A DNA stretch of 64,000 bases from Ovis canadensis (lineage: Eukaryota; Chordata; Mammalia; Artiodactyla; Bovidae), in assembly GCF_042477335.2 (NCBI RefSeq), contig NC_091255.1:27754501-27818500 (forward strand), in the 5' to 3' direction. The notes below the pieces were generated by a model that did no database searches, was not told the origin of the DNA, and saw only the letters and a list, made by a program, of their open reading frames with translations. Positions 1 through 14,348 of this stretch are shown one piece after another. A program made the position numbers and the translations under genes. Every line of letters starts with the position of its first letter. The first letter of the stretch is position 1.

Positions 1-116
1 TCCAATGTCAGCAAAGCTGTTTCCTTCTGGAGCCTCAGGGAAGAATGTGTCGTTGTTTTTTCCAACTTCCAGAGGCTGCCCGCTTGCCTTGGCTTGTGGC
101 CCCTTCCTCCTCCTGC
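1..116. other. unassigned left edge
   Basis: No recognisable exon or repeat is seen. The stretch abuts a CHR-type SINE that starts near 117. Confidence 0.3.
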
Positions 117-295
117 GATTTTTTTTTTCTTCTGTATCAGGGCTCAGTTGTGGCACAAGGCACCTTCATTTTGGCCCGTGGGCTCTCTAGCTGTGGCCCA
201 TGTGGGATCTTAGTTCTGCAACCAGGGATCTAACCCTCAGTCGCGGCATTGGAGGCAGATACTTAACCGCTGCTGGACCCCCAGGGAACTCTTCA
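117..295 (-). repeat. CHR-type tRNA-derived SINE
   Basis: The T-run at 119-130 is followed by the 'gtgggatcttagttct...accagggatc' block and the 'ttaaccgctg...cagggaa' block. In reverse complement this is the usual ruminant CHR SINE ending in a poly-A tail, here diverged and on the minus strand. Confidence 0.65.
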
Positions 296-1104
296 CTTGA
301 CTCCTTCTCTAAAGCCGCAGCTTCTTGCTTCTGCTGTCACATCTCCTACAACTGACTCTCCTCCTCTGCCTCCCTCTTTGCAGACCCTGAGACGATTGAG
401 CCCACGCAGATATTCCAGACAACCCCCCCCGCCCCCCACCCCCCAATCTCAGGATTCTTATTCATACCTGCAGAGTCCCTGTTGCTGAGTAAAGTAACAT
501 ATTCACAGCTTCTAGGAATTATAATGTTGACAATTTTGGTGGGGAAACGGGAGAGGGTGTAATTACTCGGTCTACCATAACCTTCTTGGAGTCAATAAAT
601 ATTAGTGGTTTCTTTGAATCTTTCCAGAAAAGTTTAATTTATATTTAGTAAATATATGTATATAGCAACTCCTACCCATTTGAAAAATAATACAGAGGGC
701 AATATTACTTATCAGTTCTCAAAGTGGTCCCTTCTTCCTCTTTTCTTGTGAAGTCTCCCTAGAATCTATTGTGTGGAAATACCATTAATTTCACCATTTT
801 CTTCCTGGTGGACTTCTGGATTCATTTCCAATTGTTTGCTATTAGAACGCAGTTATGAGTAATCTTGTCTTTGGATTATACTCAATTTGAAATCATCTTG
901 TGTTTCAGAATGTGAGGGCACCATTTAAGACATTAAAATCCCATGAAGTTTTTTTTGGGGGAATCATTCCTTAAGATTAACCTGTACTGCCTGCCCTCAT
1001 GATCCACACTGGGCTTCCTCCATCCTGCCTTCCTTCTGAGCCCTGAGGACCCCTCCTATCACTCTATACCTTAGTGTGAATATGCTTGAGGGAGGAGCCC
1101 ATGC
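296..1104. other. gene-free stretch before the first duplicated unit
   Basis: No exon or strong repeat is recognised. It holds a C-run (423-445) and AT-rich DNA at 600-960. The left limit of the paralogous segment lies near 1105. Confidence 0.4.
423..445 (+). repeat. C-rich low-complexity tract
   Basis: Four runs of five or more C separated by single bases. The minus strand therefore carries G-runs able in principle to form a G-quadruplex. It may also be only a simple repeat. Confidence 0.6.
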
Positions 1105-2865
1105 TGCCAGGTGGATACATTTTCAGCCTTGTCTCTCCTGATGGTGAGAAAGGCTCTTAGGGGGATTTCAAACTCCAACAAATGAGGGGATTCAGGCAAG
1201 AGCACCATGCTAGTCAGCCTGTGGTAGGCTGATTCTACTTCTCCAAAATCACTGACATGGATTTTGACAGAAAGATCTCAGAGATGCAGAGATGTTGTGA
1301 TTTGCTTAATGTCACCAAAGTTTTTAATGGCAGAATTCAGACCAGGTCGACCGGCGGGCCACAACAGACACCTCTGCCCAAGGTCCATGGAGAGCACAGT
1401 CTATCTGAGTGCGGTTCAGGCATCACTGGTTATCTCCCAGGGGCAGCTGTGCACACTGGGCTCGGAGGGGCTTCCCTGGATTCTGAGTGGTCCTACAACC
1501 AAAGGATAGGGACTAGGACTGAATTGAGCTGGTGTGGATTTTTTTTTGTTTGTTTGGCCTGCAGACTGTTTAACTCATTGCCAAAGAGAAAGTATAATAC
1601 AGAGATATTAGTATCATAAACAGCACATACCAGTCACTCAGTTTCAACTCATGGAGTATCTGCTTTATCTCTGCCCAGCTCTACTTTCCTTTCCACCCAT
1701 GGATTGTTTTAAAGCAAATTTAGGTATATCAATCCAATGCAAATCTTTCATTATATGGCTCTTATAACAAAAGAAACCTACTACAATATTTTTGAAAGCA
1801 TTTCACCCCCCAAATTAGAAAGTTTTACAGAAGAAAAACGTCAGATTTCTGTCTTCTCCTGAAGACTTGGAAGCTCTGACAGCACCGGGCCTGGAAGGTA
1901 ATCGGGTCACAGCCGAGTGGCCACTGCTCTTTAGATGAGGGGGATGATGCCTCCTTTGCTGCAGTCTCCACCACTTCCGACTGCCCGCTACCTGGCCAGC
2001 TCAAATATGCAAATCACCTGTCTGGGTCCTCTAAGCATTTAATCTTTGTAAAATATTACTTAGAGGAGAAGGTAGAAAATACTTCAACAGTGTGGAAATG
2101 GAAAATTGACTTGGAGACACAGCTGTGCTGAAGGCAGTTTGTAGAACCACATTAGATAGAAAGCATTCTGGAAGGATGCGCCAGTCTCTCCCCACAGACA
2201 TTTTCTCACTAATCATCAATGTCACCCAGAAGCTGGGACTTGTTCTCATTTCATGGATGAAGAAACTGAGGCAAAGAGAAGTTAAATAAGCTTCCCAAGT
2301 AATAAATAAGCATTCCTCAGGTAATGAGCAGCAGCATCAGGATTCCAACCTGAAGGATGCCTGACTCTAAAATGAAGCATCTTCACCATAACCCTGGGTG
2401 CTTAAAGAGGCTCAGGAAAGAGAACATGACAAGGTGATGGGGCCCAGGTGCGTGGAGATGCCAGTGAGGACTTGGGAGGCTTCCTGGAGCCTGGAGGAAG
2501 GATGGGAGCCCAGGAGTAGGAGCAGAAGAGGGTGCTGCAGAGAGCACCTGGGAAAGAGGCACTTTCTGAGTCTGTGAGGGGACAAAGGTCAAGGTCAACA
2601 ATGTTCTCTGGGTGGGGTGGGCAGGACGGGGAGGATGACCTACCTCTTCTTGGCCTGCTCAGCTGAGCAGAAGGTTTATCCTCGAGGACAGGTGGGTGGG
2701 TCTCTTTGGTCCATGGTGGACCCCTAGTCCCCAGCCAGGACTTGGGTCTTTAGCAGTAGCTTGGCTTGGGGTCCAGCCACCCCCCTCTCTCCCCTGGTTC
2801 CTTCCCATCTCAGGGCTGTGGACTCGCCACTTCCTCCTTTGCCAGCTGCCAATGTGACCTTGTCA
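1105..2865 (+). repeat. duplicated segment P1, copy A (paralogue at 20268-22775)
   Basis: Shared landmarks in the same order: 'tgctgccagg' (1108 / 20271), 'atgaggggattc' (1180 / 20339), 'agatgttgtgatttgctta' with its counterpart (1287 / 20457), 'aagaggctcaggaaagagaac' split across 2405 / 22320, and 'cttcttggcctg' (2646 / 22560). In copy A the segment leads directly into galectin exon 2 at 3089, so it is probably upstream or intron-1 DNA of the galectin unit. MIR-like blocks at 1270-1345 and 2230-2300 occur in both copies and so predate the duplication. Confidence 0.85.
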
Positions 2866-3088
2866 CCTCCTCTCAGAGCCTGAGGGGCTCCTTGTCCCAA
2901 CCTCAGAATATCTGTGTCACTTCCTCGCTCCAGGGCTGGAAGGTCCGTGGAGCTGAGGCTCCTTCTGTCCTGTTCGTGGCTGCACTGGGTCCCTAGGCTG
3001 CTGCCCCACACCCAGGCCAGCCCCGGCCAGGGCTGATGAGGATGGAGAGAAGGAGGCAGGCCAACTGACCACTGTCTCCTCTCCACAG

Positions 3089-3180
3089 CCTATTCCCTTC
3101 ACGGGGAGGATCGAAGGGGGTCTCCAGGATGGACACAAGGTCACCGTCATGGGGCGTGTTCTTTCCACAGACGAAAACAG
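3089..3180 (+). CDS. LGALS9: galectin-9-like copy 1, N-CRD exon 2
   Basis: This exon encodes the first strands of a galectin N-terminal CRD, reading PIPFTGRIEGG, then LQDGHKVTV, then RVLSTDENR. Human galectin-9 has PFSGTIQGGLQDGL at this place. The acceptor is a pyrimidine tract ending in CAG at 3086-3088, and the donor is AACAG followed by gtactg at 3181. The 92-nt length leaves two bases that join G at 4581 to complete the final Arg codon, so the phase fits the next exon exactly. Galectin-9 is a secreted or cytosolic tandem-repeat lectin that binds beta-galactosides. No exon 1 (start codon) was recognised upstream, so the exon belongs either to a gene starting outside the window or to a partial duplicate. 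Coding identity is firm; function of this copy is not. Confidence 0.85.
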
Positions 3181-5617
<2,437 letters not shown>

Positions 5618-5728
5618 GTGACGGTGAACGGGAGCATCTTCCTGGATTATGCACACCGTTTGCCCTTCGAACAAGTCAACGCCATCTCCATCGGTGGCTG
5701 TGTGCATGTGTCCTATATCAGCTTCCAG
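5618..5728 (+). CDS. LGALS9: galectin-9-like copy 1, N-CRD exon 4
   Basis: The 111-nt exon (37 codons, phase 0 at both ends) completes the N-terminal CRD. It reads VTVNGSIFLDYAHRLPF, then EQVNAISIGG, then VHVSYISFQ. Human galectin-9 has a matching VNG...HRVPF...ISV...LSYISFQ pattern. The acceptor is CAACAG and the donor is CAG|gtgaga. With the exons at 3089 and 4581 it gives an uninterrupted CRD from strand S1 to the last F-face strand. No linker-peptide exon or C-terminal CRD exon was found downstream before the pseudogene copy at 17 kb. This copy is therefore either an N-CRD-only fragment or lost its 3' half. Expression evidence is needed to choose. Confidence 0.88.
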
Positions 5729-5984
5729 GTGAGACTCCACCCAGCACTCGTCCCCAGGGGCTGGGTGTGGGGCCCCGTCCCCTGTGCGGGTCCTACTGTG
5801 TGAACCCAAAGGTGCCAGCCAGTCTCGTCTCCAGGTGCTTCTGGGTTCACACCTCTGGCTGCCCCAGTCTGTCCTTCTTGTGTCACTGTCTCTGTCTGGG
5901 ACACCCGCTCAGCCTCCAGGCTTCTTGTCTCTGTGACTCTCTGTCATTCCCCTGGTGAGGAGGCCCTGTGCTTCTAGAAAGAAC

Positions 5985-6150
5985 CTGGAATCACACTGAA
6001 TCCAGCTCAGATCCCCGGCTCTGCCATTTTCATCGTCTCGGGAATCTTAGATGAGTGACTTCACCTCTCCCAGCCTTAGTCTCTTCACCTGTGGAATGAG
6101 CAATATCGGCCGCCCCACAGGTCATTGTATGAGTTCAGTGAGACCATACA
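5985..6150 (+). repeat. MIR-like SINE
   Basis: It shows the MIR pattern of 'agctc.gatcccggctctgccatt', a 'gtgac..cctctcccagcct' core and 'cacctgtggaatgag'. The same element sits at 18300-18470 in copy 2, so it predates the duplication. Confidence 0.6.
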
Positions 6151-6344
6151 CATCGAAGGGCACAGTATATCCTTTCTGTGGCCATTCCCGGGTTTATTTG
6201 ACCTTCTCTGTGTATTATAATTTCTGAATGTGTTAGCAACATCTGAAAGGTCAGGACCAATTTTGCAAAATGAAAGAGTTCTGGAATTGGATGGTGGTGA
6301 GTTTTGCACAACCACAGGCATGGACACGGAACTGTAGGCACACT

Positions 6345-6545
6345 CGTGAGTGTGCTTGTTTGCTTAGTCATGCCTGACTCGTTGTGACCCCGTGGACTGG
6401 AGCCCGCCAGTCTCCTCTGTCCATGGTGCTTCTCCAGGCAAAACTACTGGAGTGGGTTGCCAGGCCCTCTCCAGGGGATCTTCCCAACCCAGGGATCAAG
6501 CCCAGGTCTCCCTCACTGCAGGTGGGTTCTCTACAGTCTGAGCGA
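6345..6545 (-). repeat. Bov-tA SINE
   Basis: Reverse complement reads 'aacccacctgcagtgagg', 'gggaagatcccctgga' and 'caacccactccagtagt', the Bov-tA body and BovA core. The paralogous site in copy 2 near 18635-18655 lacks it, so insertion followed the galectin duplication. Confidence 0.8.
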
Positions 6546-6615
6546 GTACACTGAAGATGGTCAATTTTACGTGATGTGCATTTCACCACTGTTTAGCAAA
6601 AGAGGTCAGGTAGAT

Positions 6616-7575
6616 TTCTTCTTCCTCCTGAAGAGGGAGAGGTCCCAGGAGACTGATCACCTCAAGGATGCTGACTAAAAAATTCCAGAATGGCTGATTT
6701 AGACTACATTCCTGGGGAAGGTCAAAGCTACAGTTAGGTCAGGTGTTACACCTAGGCTTGGTATCATGGGCTTCAACAAAAGTGAGGCCATTTTGAACCT
6801 GTGGTTTTCTCTTTAACTATGCCCCACTTTGTAGCAAACTCTCAGCCTAACCCAAAGATAAATTCAGACTGTAAGGCATCAGCATCACTCTCAGCTACCG
6901 ATATAGAGTCCCCACAGCTTTGTTCACCCTTGGTGTGGTCTCCATGGGCAGGACTGTTTGCTTAATCCCTCTGACATGTGTAACCCAGCAGGACCCTATG
7001 GGGGCATCCTGGGACAGCCCTATGACCCATGAGTATTATAAACCTTTAGCCTCCTAGGCCTTCCCCAGGTTCCAAGGATTAAATATAAGTGAGCAAATGC
7101 AGAAGCAAAGGGTAACAGTCAAGCAAAAGAGTGATAATAGGTTAACATTAGACACCATCAGGGACCTTTAGTTCCTCCTTAAGAACTATAGGCAGTATCT
7201 GAACCAAATTCTTGGTGCTGTTTTACAGATATAGAAACCCCTACCGTGTGGAAGATGTTCACTGCATGGTGCTCACATGGTCTTAGAACTCAGAAGCTTG
7301 ATGATATTGGCTCCCGATTACCTCATCACCAACCAATCAGAAGACATCCACTAGCTGATCACACACCCCTCACCCTCTCCCTCACCCTGTGTTTAAGACC
7401 ATTTCCCGGAAAGTCATCATGGAATTTGGGGTTTTTAAGCTTGCCTGGGCTCCTTGCTTGGTACCTGCATTAAATGCTGCGCTTTCCTTCATCATAACCC
7501 TGTGTCAGTAGGTTGGTTTTACTGTGCGTGGATGAGTGATAGTAAGTGGAGGTAAATCTGATCTAGATAGTGACG
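6616..7575 (+). repeat. LTR/ERV-like fragment
   Basis: The tract resembles two others in the window: 52520-52625 (block ending 'aattccag...tggct...actacattcct') and 51690-51870 ('gctgttttacagata', 'accaaccaatcagaagac'). Its right end, 'gcattaaatgctgcgctttcc...ctgtgtcagtaggttgg', has the look of an LTR polyadenylation/U5 end. The left part is shared with galectin copy 2 (18720-18983). Family unnamed; limits uncertain. Confidence 0.45.
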
Positions 7576-8178
7576 GATGGACTGGAAATTCTGATGATGA
7601 ATTCATTTGAAAGATTCCTTTCTTTAGCAATGTATGGGGGGCTACAGAGTGGAGCTTTCTCTTTCCTAGTCAGTGGCAGAGAAAAAGAGAGGAAAAGAAG
7701 GAGAAAGGGTGTCATGTTTAGTTAAAGTGTGAAGACTTGATCCGTTCTCTCGGGCCCAGGCAGCCTACCTGAACGTCATCTACTGCTCTTCCCCCTCACT
7801 CTCATTCTGAAGTCTCCATCACTTGGACAGGACCAGGGGTCATGTGGGGTCTTCTTCAGTTGTGAGACATTTATCCAGGATTCAAGAGCTTGACTGTCAT
7901 CCATGCAGTTGGGATGATCTGGTACAATCCCTTTCAAGGAGGTTAAAGGGAAGATTTTGCTCTTAGTGATTCCAAATCAGATGGTAGAAGACAACTGGGA
8001 CTGAGTTTGGTGAGTTGTAGTCAGACCTAGTGCCCTCCAAGCCTCAGGTCACTCAGTGCTCACGACAGTCATATCAAAGGAGGCCCGTGATTAGCTCCAT
8101 CTCACAGATGAGGAGAGACCGAAACTTAGAGAGTGCAGGGGAGCAAGGTTGCCACCCCTACATGTCACTTTGGCCTGA
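7576..8178. other. gene-free stretch
   Basis: No exon recognised. A weak MIR-like block ('ctccatctcacagatgagg') lies near 8095-8115. Confidence 0.35.
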
Positions 8179-8249
8179 GTATTCATTTAGGCTGATTCTT
8201 CTCAAGAAACTGAAGACTCAAAGCTTTTCTTTTACCTCCTCCACAACAC

Positions 8250-8290
8250 GGGTTTGCAAAGAGTCGGACACGACTGAGTGACTGAACTGA
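8250..8290 (+). repeat. BovB/BovA 3'-tail fragment
   Basis: The 'gcaaagagtcggacacgactgag' block followed by 'tgactgaactgaac' is the terminal piece of BovB-derived elements. Only about 40 bp remain, and it is absent from the paralogous spacer. Confidence 0.55.
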
Positions 8291-8689
8291 ACAACTGCAG
8301 CAAAGAATGCAGACAAAGGACCTGTTGCAGAAATAGAGCCGCGATCAGAGGTATTTACAGAAGAACACAGTGAGGTGTGGAGATCAGAGTCCACTCTGCA
8401 CCCAGCAAACACGACATACCGAACACTGACTTTTCTGTGAATAGCCTTCCTCTTCTTTGAAGTCCCCAACCATTGCCCTCAACGTCCTCTTGTGATTTTA
8501 GCTGAAGGTGGTATTTAAAGTGATGGTTTTGACCATTTTGGTGGGTAGTTCTCCTGGGTCTCTCCTATGTATGCAAGGGTTACTATATGTTTGTTAGATT
8601 TTTTTCCTTTTAATATGTCTCATGTCATTCTGATCTTAGACCAGCCAGAAGAACCTAGAAGGGTAGAGGAAAATTAATTCATTCCCCAA

Positions 8690-9185
8690 CATTCATGTTG
8701 TCACTTGTGGCAGAATTCACTTCCTTTATAGGGCTGAACAATATTGCATTGTATGAATAGACCTCATTTTGTTTATCTAGTCATCCACTGATGGACACCC
8801 GTGTTGCTTCTATCTCGTGGCTCTTGTAAATAATACCAGGTACATGGGTGTACACATCTCTCATCAAGCCTCTGCTTTCAGTTCTTTAGGCTATATAGCC
8901 AGACATGGAATTGCTGGCAGTGGTAGGTTGCTTCGGTTGTGTCTGACTTTTTGCGACCCTGTGGCCTGTAGCCTGCTAGGCTCTTCTGTCCATGGGATTC
9001 TCCTGGCAAGAGTACTGGAGTGGGTTGCCATGATCTTCTCCAGGGGATCTTCCTGACCCAGGGGTCAAACCCAGGTGTCCTGCATCACAGGCAGATTCTT
9101 TCCCATCTGACCCAGATGTGGAATTGGTGGACCAGATGGTAACTCTGTGTTTAGTCGTTAAAGGAACATCGTACTGTTTTGTAGT
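8690..9185 (-). repeat. L1 3'-region fragment
   Basis: The plus strand reads 'aacaatattgcattgtatgaatag' and 'ccactgatggacac..gtgttgcttc', typical reverse-complement L1 3' sequence. It is interrupted by a Bov-tA. The C spacer copy passes straight through this site near 59385-59410. Confidence 0.65.
8915..9112 (-). repeat. Bov-tA SINE inside L1
   Basis: BovA core ('gcgaccctgtggcctgtagcc', 'ggcaagagtactggagtggg') and tRNA-like end are in reverse orientation. 'agacatggaattg' before and 'agatgtggaattg' after look like an imperfect target-site duplication. Confidence 0.75.
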
Positions 9186-10274
9186 GTCAGTCTCAGACTA
9201 TGTATAGAGATGCTCTCTGTTCATGAGCACCGTGGGCACTCACGTGGGTCTTTACTACTCATGGGAGCCTCAAAGACATTAGGCCAGCTGGAGCTAGTAA
9301 TGTGGCCAGATGGGCCCCTGTGGTCCTTATCACGACTTCAAGACACAGCTCAGCAACAACCATCAGGTAGCTTTGAAGAAAACGAGGATTATTACTCTCA
9401 AGCCCTAAGGGCCACATAGCACAGTGGCCAGTGGGAAGGAGGGGGTGAGAGCACAGGTTGGGGTTCTGCTTTTATTGAGGTCCAAACGTAGGATGGTTAT
9501 GCAGGAACCAGGGGGCAGGAAGAGACATGTGGGGTCACTCAAACAGTTTTCTAGATTGCCCAGGGTTTTCCTGAAAGAAGAACTTGATGCATGGGGCAAG
9601 CGTGGTGGCTTATCTAGAAGCTGTCACACAGCTGGCACCGTGTTTACGAAAGATGAGTGTCTTCGAAATGGACGCTTTAGCAATCAGAAGCTTAATGCCA
9701 GTCTCTTAGGGTCAAGCACGTACACTGTGTTTCCCATCACAGCCTCACCATGTAGCATCCCACCAACACACAAAAGGCCTCCTTTCTCCTTGTCCTCATC
9801 CACACTTGTCAGGTTCTGGCTTTTTGAGAGGGTGAGGTGGCCGACACATTTAGAACAGATCCCATGGTCTACAGTGCAGAGAACAGAGAACCTCAGACAA
9901 GTGTCTGGACTTTAAATAACGGAGCTTGAGGGCTGCCTCTCACCTCAAGCCAGGTCCTGGGCAAGGGTCTCAGTGACTGCACACACTGTGATGCCAGGTT
10001 GCTGAGGTCAGCTGTGCCAGCCACTGGGTCTTGGAGACACCTCCTTTCGGTCTTTATTCATCCAAAAAGCCGCTGGCCTTTGGGTTTGGCAATAGGCCTT
10101 CCCTACAGGGCTGGAGCAGAGGCCCCTGGGCTCTCCTTTTTGGGCTGGACTCACTGTGACTCACTTCCAAATCACCTGGAGATGTCACAGTGCATGTCTT
10201 CTTGACCTCGAGCTGTCCCTGGTTCTTCCTGGGCTCTGAGAGTTTTGGGGTAGTATCTAAATTTTTAAAAGTTC

Positions 10275-10580
10275 ACTTACTTCTTTCATTTTCCTTTGGC
10301 TGTGCTTATTCTTCATTGCTTTGCACTGGCTTTCTCTAGTTTCAGGAAGTGGGGGGCTTCTTCAGTGCCACGTGTGGTTTCTCATTGCTGAGCCAGGCTG
10401 TAGGGGTGTGGGATTCAGTATTTACAGCAAGTGGCCTCTAGAACCTGGGCTCAATATAATCGTGGCCCCGTATGTGGAGTCTCCCAGGACCAAGGATCAA
10501 ACCCGCCTTCTCTGCATGGTGAGGTGGATTCTCACGCACTGTGCCACTGCACTTGGCCTGCGGTGTTTTTTAAACAGTAC
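10275..10580 (-). repeat. long CHR-type SINE (CHR-L-like)
   Basis: Reverse-complement landmarks are 'ttcattgctttgcactggctttctctag', 'gagccaggctg', 'aggaccaaggatcaaacccgccttc' and a final 'actgtgccac'. The paralogous site near 62232-62262 lacks it. Confidence 0.65.
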
Positions 10581-10894
10581 CTTATTGAGGTGCGGTCCAT
10601 GTAAACACACAGACCCTAGTCTGCTGGATGAGTTTCTATGCCATAAACAGCTGTATGACCACCATTCAAGTCAAGCTCCAGGACATTCCCAGCACCCAGA
10701 TGACTCCTTCGGGTCCCTCCCATGTGGTGCCCCTCATAAGCCATTGCTTTTCTGACCCGTTTCTGGATTTTCTGTGATCAGAATGCTCCCAGGGTGTGCT
10801 CACTTGTGTCTAGCACTGGGGCTCAACGGTGAGGTTCACTGAAGACCTTGCCTTTATCCTCAGTCTCATTTTCTTGCTGAGGGCTAGTCCATAG

Positions 10895-11090
10895 CAGGCA
10901 ATTCAGAGGTGGCTCAGTAGTAAATCCTCTGCCTGCCAATGCAGGAGACCCAGGAGACATGGGTTGGATCTCTGAATTGGGAAGATCCCCTGGAGGAGAG
11001 AATGGCAACCTGTACCAATACTTTTGCCTGGATAAATCCACAGGCAGAGGAGCCTGGTGGCCTATAGCCCAAGGGTTTGCAAAGAGCATT
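10895..11090 (+). repeat. Bov-tA SINE
   Basis: Ordered landmarks: 'ggtggctcagtagtaaa', 'ctgcctgccaatgcaggaga', 'gggaagatcccctgga', 'cagaggagcctggtggcc', 'gggtttgcaaagag'. It has no counterpart in the spacer copy at 62.55 kb. Confidence 0.8.
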
Positions 11091-11993
11091 CACTGTTCCC
11101 CTTCTCCTGTTTTAAACAGTGGTGTTGTTTCCAGTGAGGGGTTGTGATGAGTGAAGCTGTTAAGCACATGTACATCTGTTTTTATTTCTCTTTGGTGAAT
11201 ATCTAGGAGCAGACGAGCCAGGACATGTGAGAGGTAGAGGATTAACTTTATTATAATCCACCAAGTTTCCAAGGCTGTTGTATTTTACACTCCAACCTGA
11301 GCTGAATGAGTTCCAGTTGCTTCCTATTCCAGTCAATGAAGAAAAATTTCCCGTATCCCAGGTTTTGAAGAGGATTGCAAAGAATCTCTCCTTCTTTTCC
11401 CCCATTCTGTTCCAAGTATGTCATCTTCCCCTTAAATCCAGTCATATTCTAGTTGACTCAGGAATCTAGTGGGGATGGAGGGTGGATGCAGGGGGCAAGT
11501 GGGCTCCATCTATGAGAACGTCTCAGAGAAGTCAGTCTTTGCAAATTCTGAGAACCCAGGCAAGAGCCAGAAGGGAGAGAGGTGCAGACCCGTGTGTGGC
11601 CCTGGGGCACCTGCTCCCCTGCTCCCCACTTGGTGCCTGTAGGACCCTCAGCTGCTCATCCTGGCTGCACCCCAGGGCCGCTCTAGAGCACACAGTGGGG
11701 TCCCACTTGACTTCAGGTAAGTCTGTTGTTGCTATGCATTTCCTCCCTACCCACTTTGCTACCCAGCTGATCCTAGTCTCTCTTTTAGTCAATCATTTCC
11801 TTTAACAAGGTGCTGGAGCCAATTAGAGACATTTATTCCACATAGTGACCCACCTCCATGTCATTCAGAAAGTTCTTGAATGTCTAAGTCTTCTCCGCTC
11901 CCCAGTCTAGAGCCCAGAAGAAGGGAGAGAAGAGAAAAGAAGGGAGAGAGAAATTCTTAGAGAGGCGGCATCAGAAGGTCCTGGGGCATCATT

Positions 11994-12948
11994 CAGTTCA
12001 GTTCAGTTCTGTTCAGGCGCTCATTCGTGTCCGACTCTTTGAAACCCCATGAATCGCAGCACACCAGGCCTCCCTGCCCATCACCAACTCCCGGAGTTCA
12101 CTCAGACTCATGTCCATCGAGCCAGTGATGCCTTCCAGCCATCTCATCCTCTGTCGTCCCTTTCTCCTCCTGCCCCCAACCCCTCCCAGCATCAAAGTAT
12201 TTTCCAGTGAGTCAACTCTTCGCATCAGGTGGCCAAAGTACTGGAGCTTCAGCTTTAGCATCATTCGTTCCAAAGAAATCCCAGGGCTGATCTCCTTCAG
12301 AATGGACTGGTTGGATCTCCTTGCAGTCAAAGGGATTCTCAAGAGTCTTCTCCAACACCACAGTTCAAAAGCATCAATTTTTTGGTGCTCAGCCTTCTTC
12401 ACAGTCCAACTCTGACATCCATACATGACCACAGGAAAAACCATAGCCTTGACTAGACGGACCTTAGTCGGCAAAGTAATGTCTCTGCTTTTGAATATGC
12501 TATCTAGGTTGGTCATAACTTTTCTTCCAAGGAGCAAGCATCTTTTAATTTCATGGCTGCAATCGCCATCTGCTGCGGTTTTGGAGCCCAAAAAAATAAA
12601 GTCGGACACTGTTTCCGCTGTTTCCCCATCTATTTCCCAGGAAGTGATGGGACCAGATGCCATGATCTTCGTTTTCTGAATGTTGAGCTTTAAGCCAACT
12701 TTGTCACTCTCCTCTTTCACTTTCATCAAGAGGCTTTTTAGATCCTCTTCACTTTCTGCCATAAGGGTGGTGTCATCTGCATATCTGAGGTTATTGGTAT
12801 TTCTCCCGGCAATCTTGATTCCAACTTGTGTTTCTTCCAGTCCAGCGTTTCCCATCATGTACTCTGCATATAAGTTAAATAATCAGGGTGACAATACACA
12901 GCCTTGACGTACTCCTTTTCCTATTTGGAACCAGTCTGTTGTCCATGA
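11994..12948 (-). mobile_element. BovB LINE, 5'-truncated 3' part of ORF2
   Basis: Minus-strand translation gives a 281-residue open stretch with the reverse-transcriptase signature YADDTT, then [13 protein letters not shown] and the downstream [15 protein letters not shown] and WCWRRLL blocks of BovB/RTE ORF2. The 3' terminus is the 'ttcagttcagtt' tail at 11994. It is bounded by a perfect 12-bp target-site duplication, tggggcatcatt, at 11982-11993 and 12949-12960. Only the C-terminal part of the RT is present, so the copy is dead. The paralogous site near 63432-63440 is empty. Confidence 0.93.
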
Positions 12949-12980
12949 TGGGGCATCATTAAAGAAAATGATAAGGTAAC

Positions 12981-14348
12981 TGCCAGGGTCCAGCCCCGGT
13001 TGGATCCAGGGTATCTGAGGTGTGATGGCGTTGGCGAGGAGGGATTTATTTATTGATTGATATAGAAGGAGATAAGGATTTATTTGAAGATATAGAGAGA
13101 GATTAAAAAAAGAATGTTGCAGTTAAGAAATAGAGGAGAGAAAGAGGCTGTATTCCTCTGTTTACATAGAAAGCCAATAAAACTCTGAGACAAGGAGTTT
13201 GCGCCATCTATGTTGGGCCACAGGCACCTGCTTGAATAGTCGAGGGTGCCCCACCTTGGGCTCCCTCTCGCGTGGGTCTTAGAAGCCCAGGTAAATAAGT
13301 AGACGTGGTGAGCCTCTATGTTCCAGACAGGAATTTAGCCTGAAAAGGAGAATAAGACAAGAAGACATAGGGGGAGCCAGATTTCTGAGAAACTGGTCCG
13401 TCCTTTATTTTCCAGGAAAGCTTTTAATACTTTTGGTTGTACATAGAGATCAATGGATAATACAAAGTCATGCAGGGTTGGCAGCCCTGACCCTTAATCG
13501 AGACCAGGCTTTTTCTCTGCATACCTAGCTGTATACACAGGTCGTAGGTGATTTACATCATCTTCTGGCCAGGAGGTCTGTTAGCATTTTATGGCCCTCT
13601 TCTGATAAGGGTTGTCAACCAGAAAACTTATCTGCTCTAAAAGCGTTGTTCTTCCTAAAGTCTGGTGCCACTCTCAGAAAGCACTAGTTAAGGTTACGTT
13701 CTTACATAGCAAGGACACAACAATTTATAACAAAGAAAGAGGACTACAGTGATTTATAACAAAGAGAAAATTCATAAACTCAAAAGTCTAGTATTGCTAA
13801 CACCAAAACTACTATATTGTTTTTTCTACATCCCAATTACATTGATTAATATCCTCCAGGTTCCTAAAAGATAAAGGATATGGAGGCCTGGTGGCAGCCA
13901 TTAACTCAACAATGAAAACCTACAGTGATATAATTCTTAGTTCTTTAAAAAGGGCTCTATATCTTTAAGATGCTTTGAGCTTCCTGCCTCCTGAGGTTGA
14001 GGGGCTGTAAACAATCACATGCAAAGTCGTAAAAATCCGGGTAAGCCTGTCAGACAAGTTAGAGAGCCATCAGAGGGGTCTAAGCTGAGACACTCCTTTT
14101 ATATGCAGGAGACTGTTAACTGGAGCTCTAAGTTAACTTTTTCCAGAGAAGGGTGGTGGGGATAGTCCCTGTTAATGTCAGAAGCGTAAGCGAAAAGCAT
14201 AATGCAGTAAGGCAGGCAGACTCTGGTTTGGGGGGTAGATGCTCGAGAAAGTCTGGGGGACCCCTGAGGCCTGATCCCGCCTTTGTATATCAGGCCCCTT
14301 CCTCATGACCTTTGCCATGGGCGGGATTCCCCATGCTGGCTCCTGGCA
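12981..14348 (-). mobile_element. solo LTR of a class II (ERV2-like) endogenous retrovirus
   Basis: The 1368-bp element has terminal inverted TGCCAGG...CCTGGCA and a perfect 6-bp target duplication, ggtaac, at 12975-12980 and 14349-14354. Six bases are the usual duplication of class II retroviruses. On the minus strand a TATAAAA box (about 14097-14103) lies in U3-like DNA, and AATAAA motifs (revcomp of 13047-13060) lie near the 3' end. No gag, pol or env is present, so internal sequence was lost by LTR-LTR recombination. It sits only 20 bp from the BovB duplication; the spacer copy at about 63.45 kb lacks it. Confidence 0.9.
14095..14105 (-). promoter_or_regulatory. TATA box of the solo LTR
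   Basis: Minus-strand reading is gcatataaaagg, roughly 250 bp inside the LTR's 5' end. A functional LTR promoter here would transcribe leftwards, away from galectin copy 2 and antisense to copy 1. Activity is unknown. Confidence 0.5.

Noticed and set aside
12013..12858. 281-residue open frame as a host gene
   Set aside because: It is the BovB ORF2 C-terminal part with the YADD signature, bounded by a target-site duplication.
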